From Methylobacterium sp. (GTDB taxonomy: Bacteria; Pseudomonadota; Alphaproteobacteria; Rhizobiales; Beijerinckiaceae), in contig NZ_JAQGKL010000189.1 of NCBI RefSeq assembly GCF_028290105.1, forward strand, positions 1 through 53,368: DNA of 53,368 nt, read 5' to 3'. Position numbers and translations under genes: made by a program. How positions within the stretch are numbered: position 1 is the first letter of the stretch; every line of letters begins with the position of its first letter. Below, piece after piece: positions 1 through 7,677 of the stretch. Under the pieces are notes generated by a model. The model ran no database searches. It had not been told where the DNA came from and saw nothing but the letters and a program-made list of their open reading frames with translations.

Positions 1-245
1 CCCTCGAGCGCGAACTCTGCCTCGTCAAGGTGGCGGGCACCGGCGAGCACCGCACCGAATCGCTCACCCTCGCGGCCGCCTTCGGCGCCAAGACCCTGGA
101 CGCGACCCTGAACTCCTTCGTGTTCGAAGTCACCGGCACGACGGAGGAGATCGACCGCTTCATCGGCCTGATGACGGTCATCGGCCTCGTCGAGATTTCC
201 CGGACCGGGATTGCCGCCATGGGGCGCGGCGCGGAGGCGATGTAG
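1..245 (+). CDS. ilvN: Acetolactate synthase small subunit, 3' end (partial)
   Basis: The window opens inside this gene; 80 codons and the TAG stop are visible, read in the frame that starts at base 3. The visible part is the C-terminal domain of the regulatory subunit of acetohydroxyacid synthase, which binds the catalytic IlvB/IlvI subunit, activates it and takes part in valine feedback inhibition in branched-chain amino acid synthesis. Support comes from the LVKV start of the domain, the F-G-A-K-T-L-D segment, the phrase VFEVTG followed by an E-x-x-D-R-F-I helix, and the end GLVEISRTG, all typical of IlvN/IlvH. The next pathway gene, ilvC, lies 1.5 kb downstream on the same strand, separated by a decayed toxin-antitoxin pair and a glutathione transferase gene. 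Confidence 0.9.
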   Translation, partial: LERELCLVKVAGTGEHRTESLTLAAAFGAKTLDATLNSFVFEVTGTTEEIDRFIGLMTVIGLVEISRTGIAAMGRGAEAM

Positions 246-296
246 ATCGGGCATGGCAGTCCGTGCCACGGCGACCATGGGAATGGGGATCGAGCG

Positions 297-476
297 ATGG
301 AAGCGAAGCCGACGCGATTCGGCGGCGACCTCGTCATCTGTGTCCCCGCCGTGATCGGGACGAAGCACGGGTTCGCCGACGGATGATCCGTCGAGGTCGA
401 GCGGCGTGTTCGATCCATCACGCTTGTCGAAAGAGGGGCGGACGCGAAGCGCCTCGGCCCTCACCACGAGCCGTAA
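297..476 (+). pseudogene. mazE-like antitoxin pseudogene with internal stop
   Basis: From the ATG at 297 the frame encodes MEAKPTRFGGDLVI, then a V-P-A-V-I segment and H-G-F-A-D-G. This matches the start of AbrB/MazE-type antitoxins, which usually read M-x-A-K-x-x-R-W-G-N-S-L, then R-I-P-A-A-V, then a G-L-x-x-G-D-x-V-E-V segment. A TGA at 384-386 interrupts the frame, after which the same frame continues with SVEVERRV and SITLVERG, again MazE-like, to a TAA at 474-476. A plausible ribosome binding site (GGGGA) precedes the ATG. MazE normally neutralises MazF and binds its own promoter. The internal stop and the loss of the usual W-G-N-S residues argue that it no longer works. The assignment rests on pattern recognition by eye. 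Confidence 0.6.
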
Positions 477-516
477 ACCATGCAAAGGGGTCCGGATCGC
501 GGCTCGGAAACCGTCA

Positions 517-836
517 GTGACGACGACCCACACCGGGGGTGTCTTCCGCGCCGGTAATTTCGTTCTCGTCGATGTCCCGCCGGTGGGTGGCACCGAGCGG
601 GATGGTATCGGGCCCGCCCTCCTCGTCTCAGCCTCTGTAATGGATGCCGTGACCGAGCGAGGGACCGTTTGTCCGATCGCCCGAAATCGCGATCCGTGGC
701 CGAGAAGAGCGAGGCTTCCCGCTCGTCTCAGCGAGGACGAGCCGGTCTGACGGCCCTGGTTCGGTCAGTCGACCGGCGGAAGCGTATTCTCGCGCCCTAT
801 GGGCCACGTGCCAGAGAATACGCTGACCTAAGATAG
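517..836 (+). pseudogene. mazF/pemK-like toxin pseudogene with frameshift
   Basis: From a GTG at 517 the frame reads FRAGNFVLVDVPPVGG, then GPALLVS, then VCPIARN and a P-W-P-R segment, which is the order of conserved blocks in MazF/PemK endoribonucleases (R-G-D-x-V-x-x-D-x-x-P, R-P-A-L-V-V-S, P-I-T). The frame stops at 748-750 after about 77 residues, whereas MazF is about 110. One frame back, from 744, the sequence continues LVRSVDRRKR, matching the V-R-S-x-D-x-x-x-R end block of the family, and stops at 836. A single-base frameshift near 742-746 therefore explains the break. With the broken mazE just upstream this is a dead toxin-antitoxin module. MazF is an mRNA interferase; the key R-P-A-L has become G-P-A-L. 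Confidence 0.6.
781..824. repeat. 11 bp inverted repeat with 22-base loop
   Basis: The arms AGCGTATTCTC (781-791) and GAGAATACGCT (814-824) are perfect reverse complements. The loop contains a CACGTG palindrome. It overlaps the end of the mazF remnant and lies 72 bases before the GST start, so it may be a terminator, an operator or chance. No T run follows it. Confidence 0.5.
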
Positions 837-895
837 GGACAGACCCGTTGCGCTGCTCGGCCTGGAAGCCGATTGAACCAGCCTGGAAGGACGTC

Positions 896-1534
896 ATGAC
901 CACGCTCTACTACGCCCCCGGCGCCTGCTCGCTGGCCTCCCACATCGCTCTCGAAGAAACCGGCGCGCCCTACGAGACCATGCGACTCGATCTCGCCAAG
1001 GGTGACCAGCGCGCGGCCGCATACCTCGCCGTCAATGAGCGCGGCCGGGTGCCGGCCCTCGTGGAGGGCGACTGGGTGCTGACCGAGAACACCGCCATCC
1101 TGCGCCACATCGCCCGCACGCATCCGGAAGCCGGCCTGTGGCCACAGGCACCGCGCGACCAGGCCCGGGTCGACGAGTGGCTCGGCTGGCTGTCCACCGG
1201 CCACCACATCGCCTACGCGCATATCCGCCGGGCTGAACGCTATACCGGCGACGAATCAGCCTTTCCGGGCATCCAGGCCAAGGGTGCGGAGACCTGTGGC
1301 GACCTCTTCACCATGACGGAAGTCAAACTCTCCAACGGCGGCTGGGCCGTCGGCGACGCCTACACGATCGCCGATCCGTACCTGCTGCTGTTCTGGACCT
1401 GGGGCCGCGGCCCGGCCCTGGGCTTCGACATGGCGGAGCGCTTCCCCGCCTGGACCACCCACGCCCGGGCCATGGCCGAGCGGCCCGCCGTGCGTGCGGT
1501 CTTCGCCCGCGAAGGGCTGACTTTGCCGGCCTGA
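896..1534 (+). CDS. Glutathione S-transferase family protein
   Basis: A 212-residue protein with the thioredoxin-like N-terminal GST domain (YYAPGACSLASHIALEETG, then N-E-R-G-R-V-P-A-L with the cis-proline, then L-T-E-N-T-A-I-L) and an all-helical C-terminal domain (residues ~90-210). It is probably a cytosolic dimer that conjugates or reduces substrates with glutathione; the S/C-containing turn after Y-A-P-G is typical of beta-class bacterial GSTs. The substrate cannot be told. The ATG at 896 was chosen because GGAAGGA lies just upstream and the domain starts at once; a TTG at 848 in the same frame would only add an unrelated leader. It sits alone between the mazEF remnant and ilvC. Confidence 0.88.
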   Translation: MTTLYYAPGACSLASHIALEETGAPYETMRLDLAKGDQRAAAYLAVNERGRVPALVEGDWVLTENTAILRHIARTHPEAGLWPQAPRDQARVDEWLGWLSTGHHIAYAHIRRAERYTGDESAFPGIQAKGAETCGDLFTMTEVKLSNGGWAVGDAYTIADPYLLLFWTWGRGPALGFDMAERFPAWTTHARAMAERPAVRAVFAREGLTLPA

Positions 1535-1584
1535 AGCTGCCTGACGACCGAAGACATCCGGCAAAGCACCGGGCATGCGACAAT

Positions 1585-1603
1585 TCCCCTTCCGTCAAGG
1601 GGA
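1585..1603 (+). terminator. Hairpin after the GST gene
   Basis: TCCCCTT (1585-1591) pairs with AAGGGGA (1597-1603) over a 5-base loop, 50 bases past the GST stop and 107 bases before ilvC. No T run follows, so a terminator or a leader structure of ilvC are both possible. Confidence 0.35.
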
Positions 1604-1659
1604 TCGCCTCGCTAAAAGCTGCGCGGATCGCACGGCCGCGCGGATGTCGTTTCAGATGA

Positions 1660-2730
<1,071 letters not shown>

Positions 2731-2789
2731 TCCGCGAACTCAGCTTTTGGGAATTCGGCCGGGCATAGCCCGGCTGCCCGTGACGGACG

Positions 2790-2822
2790 AAGCCGGCCCT
2801 GCGAAAGCGGGGTCGGCTTTTT
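2790..2822 (+). terminator. Rho-independent terminator of ilvC
   Basis: AAGCCGGCCC (2790-2799) pairs with GGGTCGGCTT (2810-2819), with one G-T pair, and the stem runs into a short T tract at 2818-2822. It lies 60 bases after the ilvC stop. Confidence 0.8.
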
Positions 2823-2947
2823 CGTGCGTGCGAACCCTCTCCCACAGCGGGGAAGGGAAGGTCCCCCGTTGTGATCTTCGTGAAACCCGGCAATCATCCC
2901 GGCCAACGGCCGCCCGGTTAAGAGCGGCCGAAACGCGGAGGACACCC

Positions 2948-3601
2948 ATGGCATCGCTCTACTACGACGCGCATCGCGCGCTGCAGGAGGAGTACAAGAC
3001 CGTCAAGCTCGCCGAGCGCCTGGATACCGGCTGGGTCCACGACGAGGTCGGCACGGACGAGGCGGCCTTCATCGGCAGCCGGGACATGTTCTTCCTGTCC
3101 ACCGTCGATCCCGACGGCATGCCCACCGTCTCCTACAAGGGCGGCAGCCCCGGCTTCGTGAAGGTGCTCGATTCCCACACGATCGTATTCCCGGGCTTCG
3201 ACGGCAACGGCATGTGGTACTCGATGGGCAACATCGAGGGTCAATCCAAGGTCGGCCTGCTGTTCATCGACTTCGAGACCCCGCACCGGGTCCGTGTCCA
3301 GGGTCATGCCCGGATGCTGCGCGACGACCCCCTGATGGCCGAGTACACCGAGGCGAAGTACCTCGTGCGCGTCGAGGTCACCAAGGCCTGGGTCAACTGC
3401 CCGCGCTACATCCACAAGTACCAGAAGGTGGCGCAGAACCGCTACGTCCCGACCCCCGACAAGGAGACCCCGCTGGCGCTGTGGAAGCGCCTCGACATGG
3501 TGGGCGACGTGATCTCGGACGAGGACAAGGCCCGCGTCGCGAAGGAAGGCCAGCTCGAACTGCCGGAATACGAGGCTCGGGTCGCGCGCGGCGAAAGCTG
3601 A
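2948..3601 (+). CDS. Pyridoxamine 5'-phosphate oxidase-like FMN-binding protein
   Basis: A 217-residue protein with a split-barrel flavin reductase fold. The segment FIGSRDMFFLSTVDPDGMPTV is the first strand pair of the PNPOx-like family, followed by G-G-x-P-G-F-V-K-V and the glycine-rich F-P-G-F-D-G-N-G-M-W loop that contacts FMN. True PdxH enzymes differ in their PLP-binding C-terminus, so this is more likely a general flavin- or F420-like reductase than the vitamin B6 enzyme. The C-terminal W-V-N-C-P-R-Y-I-H segment is typical of this subgroup. The ATG at 2948 is preceded by a GGAGGA-like site. It stands alone, converging with trpS over a strong hairpin. The substrate is unknown. Confidence 0.8.
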   Translation: MASLYYDAHRALQEEYKTVKLAERLDTGWVHDEVGTDEAAFIGSRDMFFLSTVDPDGMPTVSYKGGSPGFVKVLDSHTIVFPGFDGNGMWYSMGNIEGQSKVGLLFIDFETPHRVRVQGHARMLRDDPLMAEYTEAKYLVRVEVTKAWVNCPRYIHKYQKVAQNRYVPTPDKETPLALWKRLDMVGDVISDEDKARVAKEGQLELPEYEARVARGES

Positions 3602-3613
3602 AGCCACACGGCC

Positions 3614-3639
3614 GCCCTCTCCCGTCGGCGGGAGAGGGC
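3614..3639. terminator. Hairpin between convergent genes
   Basis: A perfect 11 bp stem, GCCCTCTCCCG (3614-3624) with CGGGAGAGGGC (3629-3639), closed by a TCGG tetraloop. It sits 12 bases after the flavoprotein stop and 8 bases after the trpS stop on the other strand, so it can end transcripts from both sides. Confidence 0.7.
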
Positions 3640-3647
3640 GCGTCGCC

Positions 3648-4715
3648 TCAGACCGCCCGCAGGCGCGGCCCGCGCCGAACGAAGCCGACGATGTCCTTCA
3701 CCGCATCGAGGGTCGGGGCCGCGATGGCCTCGGCCCGCTCGGCGCCGTCGGCCAGCACCGCGTCGATCTCGGCCGGATCGGCGACCAGGCGCTTCATCTC
3801 GGATCCCAGCGGCGCCAGGGTCTCGACGGCGAGTTCGACGAGCGCCCCCTTGAACGCCGAGAACTGTGCGCCGCCGTAGTCGCGCAGAACGTCCTCGCGC
3901 GAGACGTCCTTCAGGGCCGCGAAGATGCCCACGAGGTTGTCCGCCTCGGGGCGTCCGGCGAGCCCCGCGACCTCGGAGGGGAGGGCGTCCGGGTCGGTCT
4001 TAGCCTTGCGCACCTTGGCGGCGATCGAATCGGCATCGTCCGTGAGGTTGATGCGCGAATTGTCGGAGGCGTCCGACTTCGACATCTTCTTGGTGCCGTC
4101 GCGCAGCGACATGACCCGGGCGGCCGGGCCGCCGATCAGCGGCTCCGTGACGGGGAAGAACCCTTCGCCCGCGTCGTGCCCGTGGGCCGCGATCGACTCC
4201 GAGAAGTCGTTGTTGAACTTCTGGGCGATGTCGCGGGTCAGTTCGAGGTGCTGCTTCTGGTCCTCGCCCACGGGCACGTGCGTGGCCCGGTAGGCCAGGA
4301 TGTCGGCAGCCATCAGCACCGGGTAGGCGTAAAGCCCGACGCTCGCGTTCTCGCGGTCCTTGCCGGCCTTGTCCTTGAACTGGGTCATGCGGTTGAGCCA
4401 GCCCAGCCGCGCGACGCAGTTGAAGATCCAGGCGAGCTCCGCGTGCTGGGGCACCTGGGACTGGTTGAAGACGATCGAGCGCCTCGGATCGATGCCGGCG
4501 GCCAGGAACGCGGCGGTGACCTCGCGGATCTGACCTTTGAGCGCGGCCGGGTCCTGCCACAAGGTGATCGCGTGCATGTCGACCACGCAGTACAGGCACT
4601 GCGCGTCGCGCGCCTGCATCTCGACGAAGCGCTTGATGGCGCCGAGATAGTTGCCGAGATGCAGGTTCCCGGTCGGCTGGACGCCCGAGAACACCAGTTC
4701 CTTGAACGCGGTCAT
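3648..4715 (-). CDS. trpS: Tryptophan-tRNA ligase
   Basis: A 355-residue class I aminoacyl-tRNA synthetase that charges tRNA-Trp with ATP in the cytoplasm. The HIGH-like signature NLHLGNY is at residues 17-23, after the S-G-V-Q-P-T-G start typical of TrpRS, and the KMSKS loop is at 210-214. The N-R-M-T-Q-F-K-D-K segment (~109-117), D-x-x-x-Q and the V-P-V-G-E-D-Q-x-x-H-L-E-L-T-R-D segment (~147-162) are strong TrpRS markers. The length is slightly above E. coli TrpS (334). It converges with the flavoprotein gene over a shared hairpin, and 107 bases separate its start from the endonuclease III-like gene upstream. Confidence 0.97.
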   Translation of the reverse strand: MTAFKELVFSGVQPTGNLHLGNYLGAIKRFVEMQARDAQCLYCVVDMHAITLWQDPAALKGQIREVTAAFLAAGIDPRRSIVFNQSQVPQHAELAWIFNCVARLGWLNRMTQFKDKAGKDRENASVGLYAYPVLMAADILAYRATHVPVGEDQKQHLELTRDIAQKFNNDFSESIAAHGHDAGEGFFPVTEPLIGGPAARVMSLRDGTKKMSKSDASDNSRINLTDDADSIAAKVRKAKTDPDALPSEVAGLAGRPEADNLVGIFAALKDVSREDVLRDYGGAQFSAFKGALVELAVETLAPLGSEMKRLVADPAEIDAVLADGAERAEAIAAPTLDAVKDIVGFVRRGPRLRAV

Positions 4716-4822
4716 CGCGCGGGGTCCTCGTGCGGATGGGGATGAGGCGGCGGAGAACGCGGGGCCGCGCTGCCGAGCGCCGGTTTCTGGACGCCGCGCC
4801 GGGACCGGTCAAGACTTACCCG

Positions 4823-5614
4823 TCAGGGCTCGCGGATCGTCCCGCCTCCGCCCGTGCGTGCCTGGCCTTCGGGACAGAGATCGAGGAGGACGCAGCGCCC
4901 GCAGGCGGGATTGCGGTGATGGCAGACGTGCTGCCCGTGCAGCATCAGCACCTCGTGATTGTCGTAGAGGGCCTGCGCGCTCCAATCCGCCGGAAGCTGT
5001 GCCCGCAGGAGCGGGTGGGCCGGGCCGACATCGATCCGGGGGCCGATCAATCCGGTGCGCTGGGCCACCCGGTGGTGGTGGCTGTCCACCGGCAGGGCCG
5101 GCATCCGCAGGACGCTGAAGGAGAGCACCGCCGCACTGGTCTTCGGCCCCACACCCGGGATCGCTTCCAGCCAGGCCCTGGCCTCGTCCACCGTCATGTC
5201 GCGCAGGAAGTCGAGGGTGAGGCTGCCGTGGCGCGCGCGCACGGTGGCGAGGATCGCCTGGAGCCGCGGCGCCTTCAGTTCGGGCCAGGTCACGCCCGCG
5301 ATCGTCGCCTCGATCTCGCCGACGGGGGCCGTGAGCATCGCCTCCCAATCGGGGTAGTGCGCCCGCAGGGCCTTGAAGGCACGGCCCGATTCGGCGTTGC
5401 GGGTCCGGTGGGAGAGGAGCGACGAGACGAGTTCGCTCAAGGGATCGAGGCTGTGGAAGTAGGGAATCGGGCAACCGTAGACCGGGCAGAGGCGCGCATG
5501 GATCGCCAGCGCCTTGTCGGTCAGCGCGGGATCGATCTCCGCCGGAATGGCCTTCGTGGAGCGGGTCCGGCGGGGGCGGGGGCCGGCGAGGTCGTGCCCG
5601 GATGCGATCGGCAT
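4823..5614 (-). CDS. Endonuclease III-like [4Fe-4S] DNA glycosylase
   Basis: A 263-residue member of the HhH-GPD superfamily. The helix-hairpin-helix is I-P-G-V-G-P-K-T-S at ~residues 152-160 with the catalytic-type Lys158, and the downstream aspartate is Asp177 in V-D-S-H. A cysteine set C231-x6-C238-x2-C241-x5-C247 gives the iron-sulfur cluster of endonuclease III. These enzymes excise oxidised pyrimidines and cut the abasic site in base excision repair. The E. coli enzyme is 211 residues with V-D-T-H, so this is a longer, more divergent paralogue and the main Nth may lie elsewhere. The ATG at 5614 was chosen because the domain begins soon after; an open frame extends upstream through unlikely sequence. 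It is divergent from the glycine riboswitch. Confidence 0.82.
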   Translation of the reverse strand: MPIASGHDLAGPRPRRTRSTKAIPAEIDPALTDKALAIHARLCPVYGCPIPYFHSLDPLSELVSSLLSHRTRNAESGRAFKALRAHYPDWEAMLTAPVGEIEATIAGVTWPELKAPRLQAILATVRARHGSLTLDFLRDMTVDEARAWLEAIPGVGPKTSAAVLSFSVLRMPALPVDSHHHRVAQRTGLIGPRIDVGPAHPLLRAQLPADWSAQALYDNHEVLMLHGQHVCHHRNPACGRCVLLDLCPEGQARTGGGGTIREP

Positions 5615-5765
5615 GGACAAGGAATCCCTGTCGAGTCGGAGGGTTCCAGGGGAAGCGCGCGGGAATACGGTCCGAATGACGGATCGGCGCAAGCGTAACG
5701 CGCGGGCCGGCAGCACCGCCTTGCCTGACGCAGTGCAATGTGAAACCTTGGACCCGTCAGTAATG

Positions 5766-5960
5766 GCGATACGGGAGAGCCCAGGTCGATCGACTTCGAT
5801 CATGGCGCCGACGGAGCAACCACCCCCGGAAACTCTCAGGCACAATCACCGTATCGTCGGACAATCTGGAGAGAGGCGCCTGACGGCGTCCACCGAAGGA
5901 GAAATCTTCGGGCGCTCAGGCGCCTGGGGAGAAGCTCTCAGGTAACCGCGACAGATGGGG
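5766..5960 (+). promoter_or_regulatory. Tandem glycine riboswitch upstream of gcvT
   Basis: Two aptamers follow each other. The first shows GGGAGAGCCC (~5773), GCCGACGGAGCAACCACC, AAACTCTCAGGCA and GGACAATCTGGAGAGA. The second begins in that last element and shows CACCGAAGGAGAAATC, GAAGCTCTCAGGTAA and GACAGATGGGGG. These are the conserved blocks of the glycine aptamer, whose two-aptamer form senses glycine and usually turns on the glycine cleavage operon when glycine is abundant. The gene start at 6016 is 56 bases past the second aptamer, which fits the role exactly. Confidence 0.93.
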
Positions 5961-5964
5961 GCAG

Positions 5965-5998
5965 CCGGAAACGCTCAGTCGAGCTTCCGGAGGCTTTT
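5965..5998 (+). promoter_or_regulatory. Hairpin after the riboswitch, likely expression platform
   Basis: CCGGAA (5965-5970) pairs with TTCCGG (5985-5990), and GCTC (5973-5976) pairs with GAGC (5981-5984) over an AGTC loop, leaving a two-base bulge. A short CTTTT run follows at 5994-5998. This may be the terminator or start-site blocker that glycine binding opens. Confidence 0.55.
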
Positions 5999-6015
5999 CG
6001 TCGTGGAGTGACCCG

Positions 6016-7191
6016 ATGTCCGCTGATCCCATCCCCCAGGACGTTGCCCGCACGCCCCTGCACGCGCTCCACCTGCGCCACGGGGCCCGGATGGTCCCGT
6101 TCGCGGGCTACGCCATGCCGGTGCAATACCCGGCGGGCCTGCTCAAGGAACACCTGCACACGCGGTCCGCGGCCGGCCTGTTCGACGTGTCGCATATGGG
6201 CCAGATCCGGCTCACGCCGCGCTCGGGCGACATCGCCGACGCGGCGCGCGCGTTGGAGACCCTCCTGCCCATCGACGTGCTCGGCCTGAAGCCGGGTCGC
6301 CAGCGCTACGGTTTGCTCCTCGACGAGACGGGCGGCATCCGTGACGACCTCATGGTCGCGCATTGCGGCGACAGCCTCCTCCTCGTGGTCAACGCCGCCA
6401 ACAAGGCCGCCGACGAGGCCGACCTGCGCGCCCACCTGTCGGACACCTGCGACGTCGCCGTGCTGGCACGCGCCCTCATCGCCCTTCAGGGGCCGGGCGC
6501 CGAGGCGGCCCTGGCGCGCTTGTCACCCGAGGGCTCGGCACACGAGGTCTCGGCACACGAGGTCTCGGCCATGCGCTTCATGGACGTGAGGGCCCTCGAC
6601 CTCCTCGGCACCGCCGCCCTCGTCACACGCTCCGGGTACACGGGCGAGGACGGCTTCGAGATCTCCGTGCCGGAGGACCGGGCCGAAGCCGTGGCCGAGG
6701 CGCTGCTGGCCGACCCCGCCGTGTGGCCGATCGGGCTCGGCGCCCGCGATTCCCTGCGCCTCGAAGCGGGCCTGTGCCTGAACGGCAACGACATCGATTC
6801 CAGCACGGACCCGGTCGAGGCCGGTCTGTCCTGGGCGATCCCGCGCGTTCGCCGTCGCGGCGGCGCCCGGGCGGGTGGATTTCCCGGCGCCGCGCGCATC
6901 CTCGACGCCCTGGAGAAAGGCCCGGCGCGCCGACGCGTCGGCCTGCGCCCGGAGGGCCCGGCGCCCGTGCGGGCCGGCGCACAACTCTTCGGCGACGAGA
7001 CCGGCGAGCCCGTCGGCCACGTCACCTCCGGCGGCTTCGGGCCGAGCCTGCAGGCGCCCATCGCCATGGGCTACCTGCCCGCCGCCCTCACCGCGCCCGG
7101 CACCCGCGTGTTCGCGGAGGTGCGCGGCAAGCGCCTCGCCCTCGCGGTGACGGCTTTGCCCTTCGTTCCGGCGGGCTTCAAGCGCGCCTGA
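6016..7191 (+). CDS. gcvT: Glycine cleavage system T protein (aminomethyltransferase)
   Basis: A 391-residue protein that transfers the methylene group from the aminomethyl-lipoyl arm of GcvH to tetrahydrofolate and releases ammonia. The N-terminus H-A-R-M-V-P-F-A-G-Y-A-M-P-V-Q-Y and the segments LFDVSHMGQ and S-G-Y-T-G-E-D-G-F-E-I are family signatures, and the end shows the G-x-V-T-S-G-G-F-G-P-S barrel. It has a tandem duplication of five residues (HEVSA twice) from a 15 bp repeat at 6535-6564. First gene of the operon with gcvH (51 bases on) and gcvP, behind the glycine riboswitch; a GGAGTG site precedes the ATG. Confidence 0.96.
   Translation: MSADPIPQDVARTPLHALHLRHGARMVPFAGYAMPVQYPAGLLKEHLHTRSAAGLFDVSHMGQIRLTPRSGDIADAARALETLLPIDVLGLKPGRQRYGLLLDETGGIRDDLMVAHCGDSLLLVVNAANKAADEADLRAHLSDTCDVAVLARALIALQGPGAEAALARLSPEGSAHEVSAHEVSAMRFMDVRALDLLGTAALVTRSGYTGEDGFEISVPEDRAEAVAEALLADPAVWPIGLGARDSLRLEAGLCLNGNDIDSSTDPVEAGLSWAIPRVRRRGGARAGGFPGAARILDALEKGPARRRVGLRPEGPAPVRAGAQLFGDETGEPVGHVTSGGFGPSLQAPIAMGYLPAALTAPGTRVFAEVRGKRLALAVTALPFVPAGFKRA
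6535..6564 (+). repeat. Two tandem 15 bp copies inside gcvT
   Basis: TCGGCACACGAGGTC occurs twice without a gap, and a third copy begins (TCGGC) before diverging. It is in frame and duplicates five residues in a surface segment between conserved blocks. Confidence 0.9.
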
Positions 7192-7242
7192 CCGGACCTG
7201 TTTTTCCACACCCAGGCTGTTTCCCACACTCAGGAGAGATCG

Positions 7243-7605
7243 ATGCGGAAGTTCACGGACGAGCACGAGTGGCTCGATTGCACCGGCGACGTCGCCACGG
7301 TGGGCATCACCAGCCACGCCGCGGAGCAACTTGGCGACCTCGTCTTCATCGAACTGCCGAAGGTCGGGGCCAAGCTCACCAAGGGCGAGGCGGCGGCGGT
7401 GGTCGAGTCCGTGAAGGCGGCCTCGGACGTCTACGCGCCGGTCTCGGGCGAGGTCACCGAGGTCAACGCGGCGGCGGTCGCCGACCCCGCCAGCGTGGCC
7501 GCCGATCCGCAGGGGGCCGGCTGGCTCTACCGCATCCGCCTCGACGATCCCGCCAGCCTCGATGGGCTGATGGACGAGGCGGCCTACGCGGACTTCGCGA
7601 AGTAG
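7243..7605 (+). CDS. gcvH: Glycine cleavage system H protein (lipoyl carrier)
   Basis: A 120-residue lipoyl carrier that shuttles the aminomethyl group between GcvP, GcvT and the lipoamide dehydrogenase. The lipoylated lysine is Lys58 in [10 protein letters not shown], and the D-E-H-E-W start and [19 protein letters not shown] segment are diagnostic. AGGAGAG precedes the ATG. It is the second gene of gcvTHP, 51 bases after gcvT and 72 bases before gcvP. No L-protein gene is present here. Confidence 0.97.
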   Translation: MRKFTDEHEWLDCTGDVATVGITSHAAEQLGDLVFIELPKVGAKLTKGEAAAVVESVKAASDVYAPVSGEVTEVNAAAVADPASVAADPQGAGWLYRIRLDDPASLDGLMDEAAYADFAK

Positions 7606-7677
7606 CGCGAAACCCGCTCCCGTTCGCGGGGGATGGCACGCCGGCACACCCCATATCTTCGGACACCCGAGGTCCCC

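Larger units (their letters stand above)
246..895. other. 650-base gap between ilvN and the GST gene
   Basis: No intact gene is visible here. The stretch holds the remains of a MazE/MazF pair (297-836) listed separately, an 11 bp inverted repeat (781-791 with 814-824), and the ribosome binding site of the GST gene just before 896. One copy of a short motif that recurs near 21.3 kb lies at 419-432. Confidence 0.6.

Noticed and set aside
406..750. An intact 114-residue gene
   Set aside because: Only the second half resembles a known family (MazF), the first third is out-of-frame sequence of the mazE remnant, and the frame breaks before the conserved C-terminal block.
2747..2947. An N-terminal extension of the FMN-binding protein
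   Set aside because: The in-frame upstream part crosses the ilvC terminator and has no family similarity; the ATG at 2948 with its ribosome site is better.
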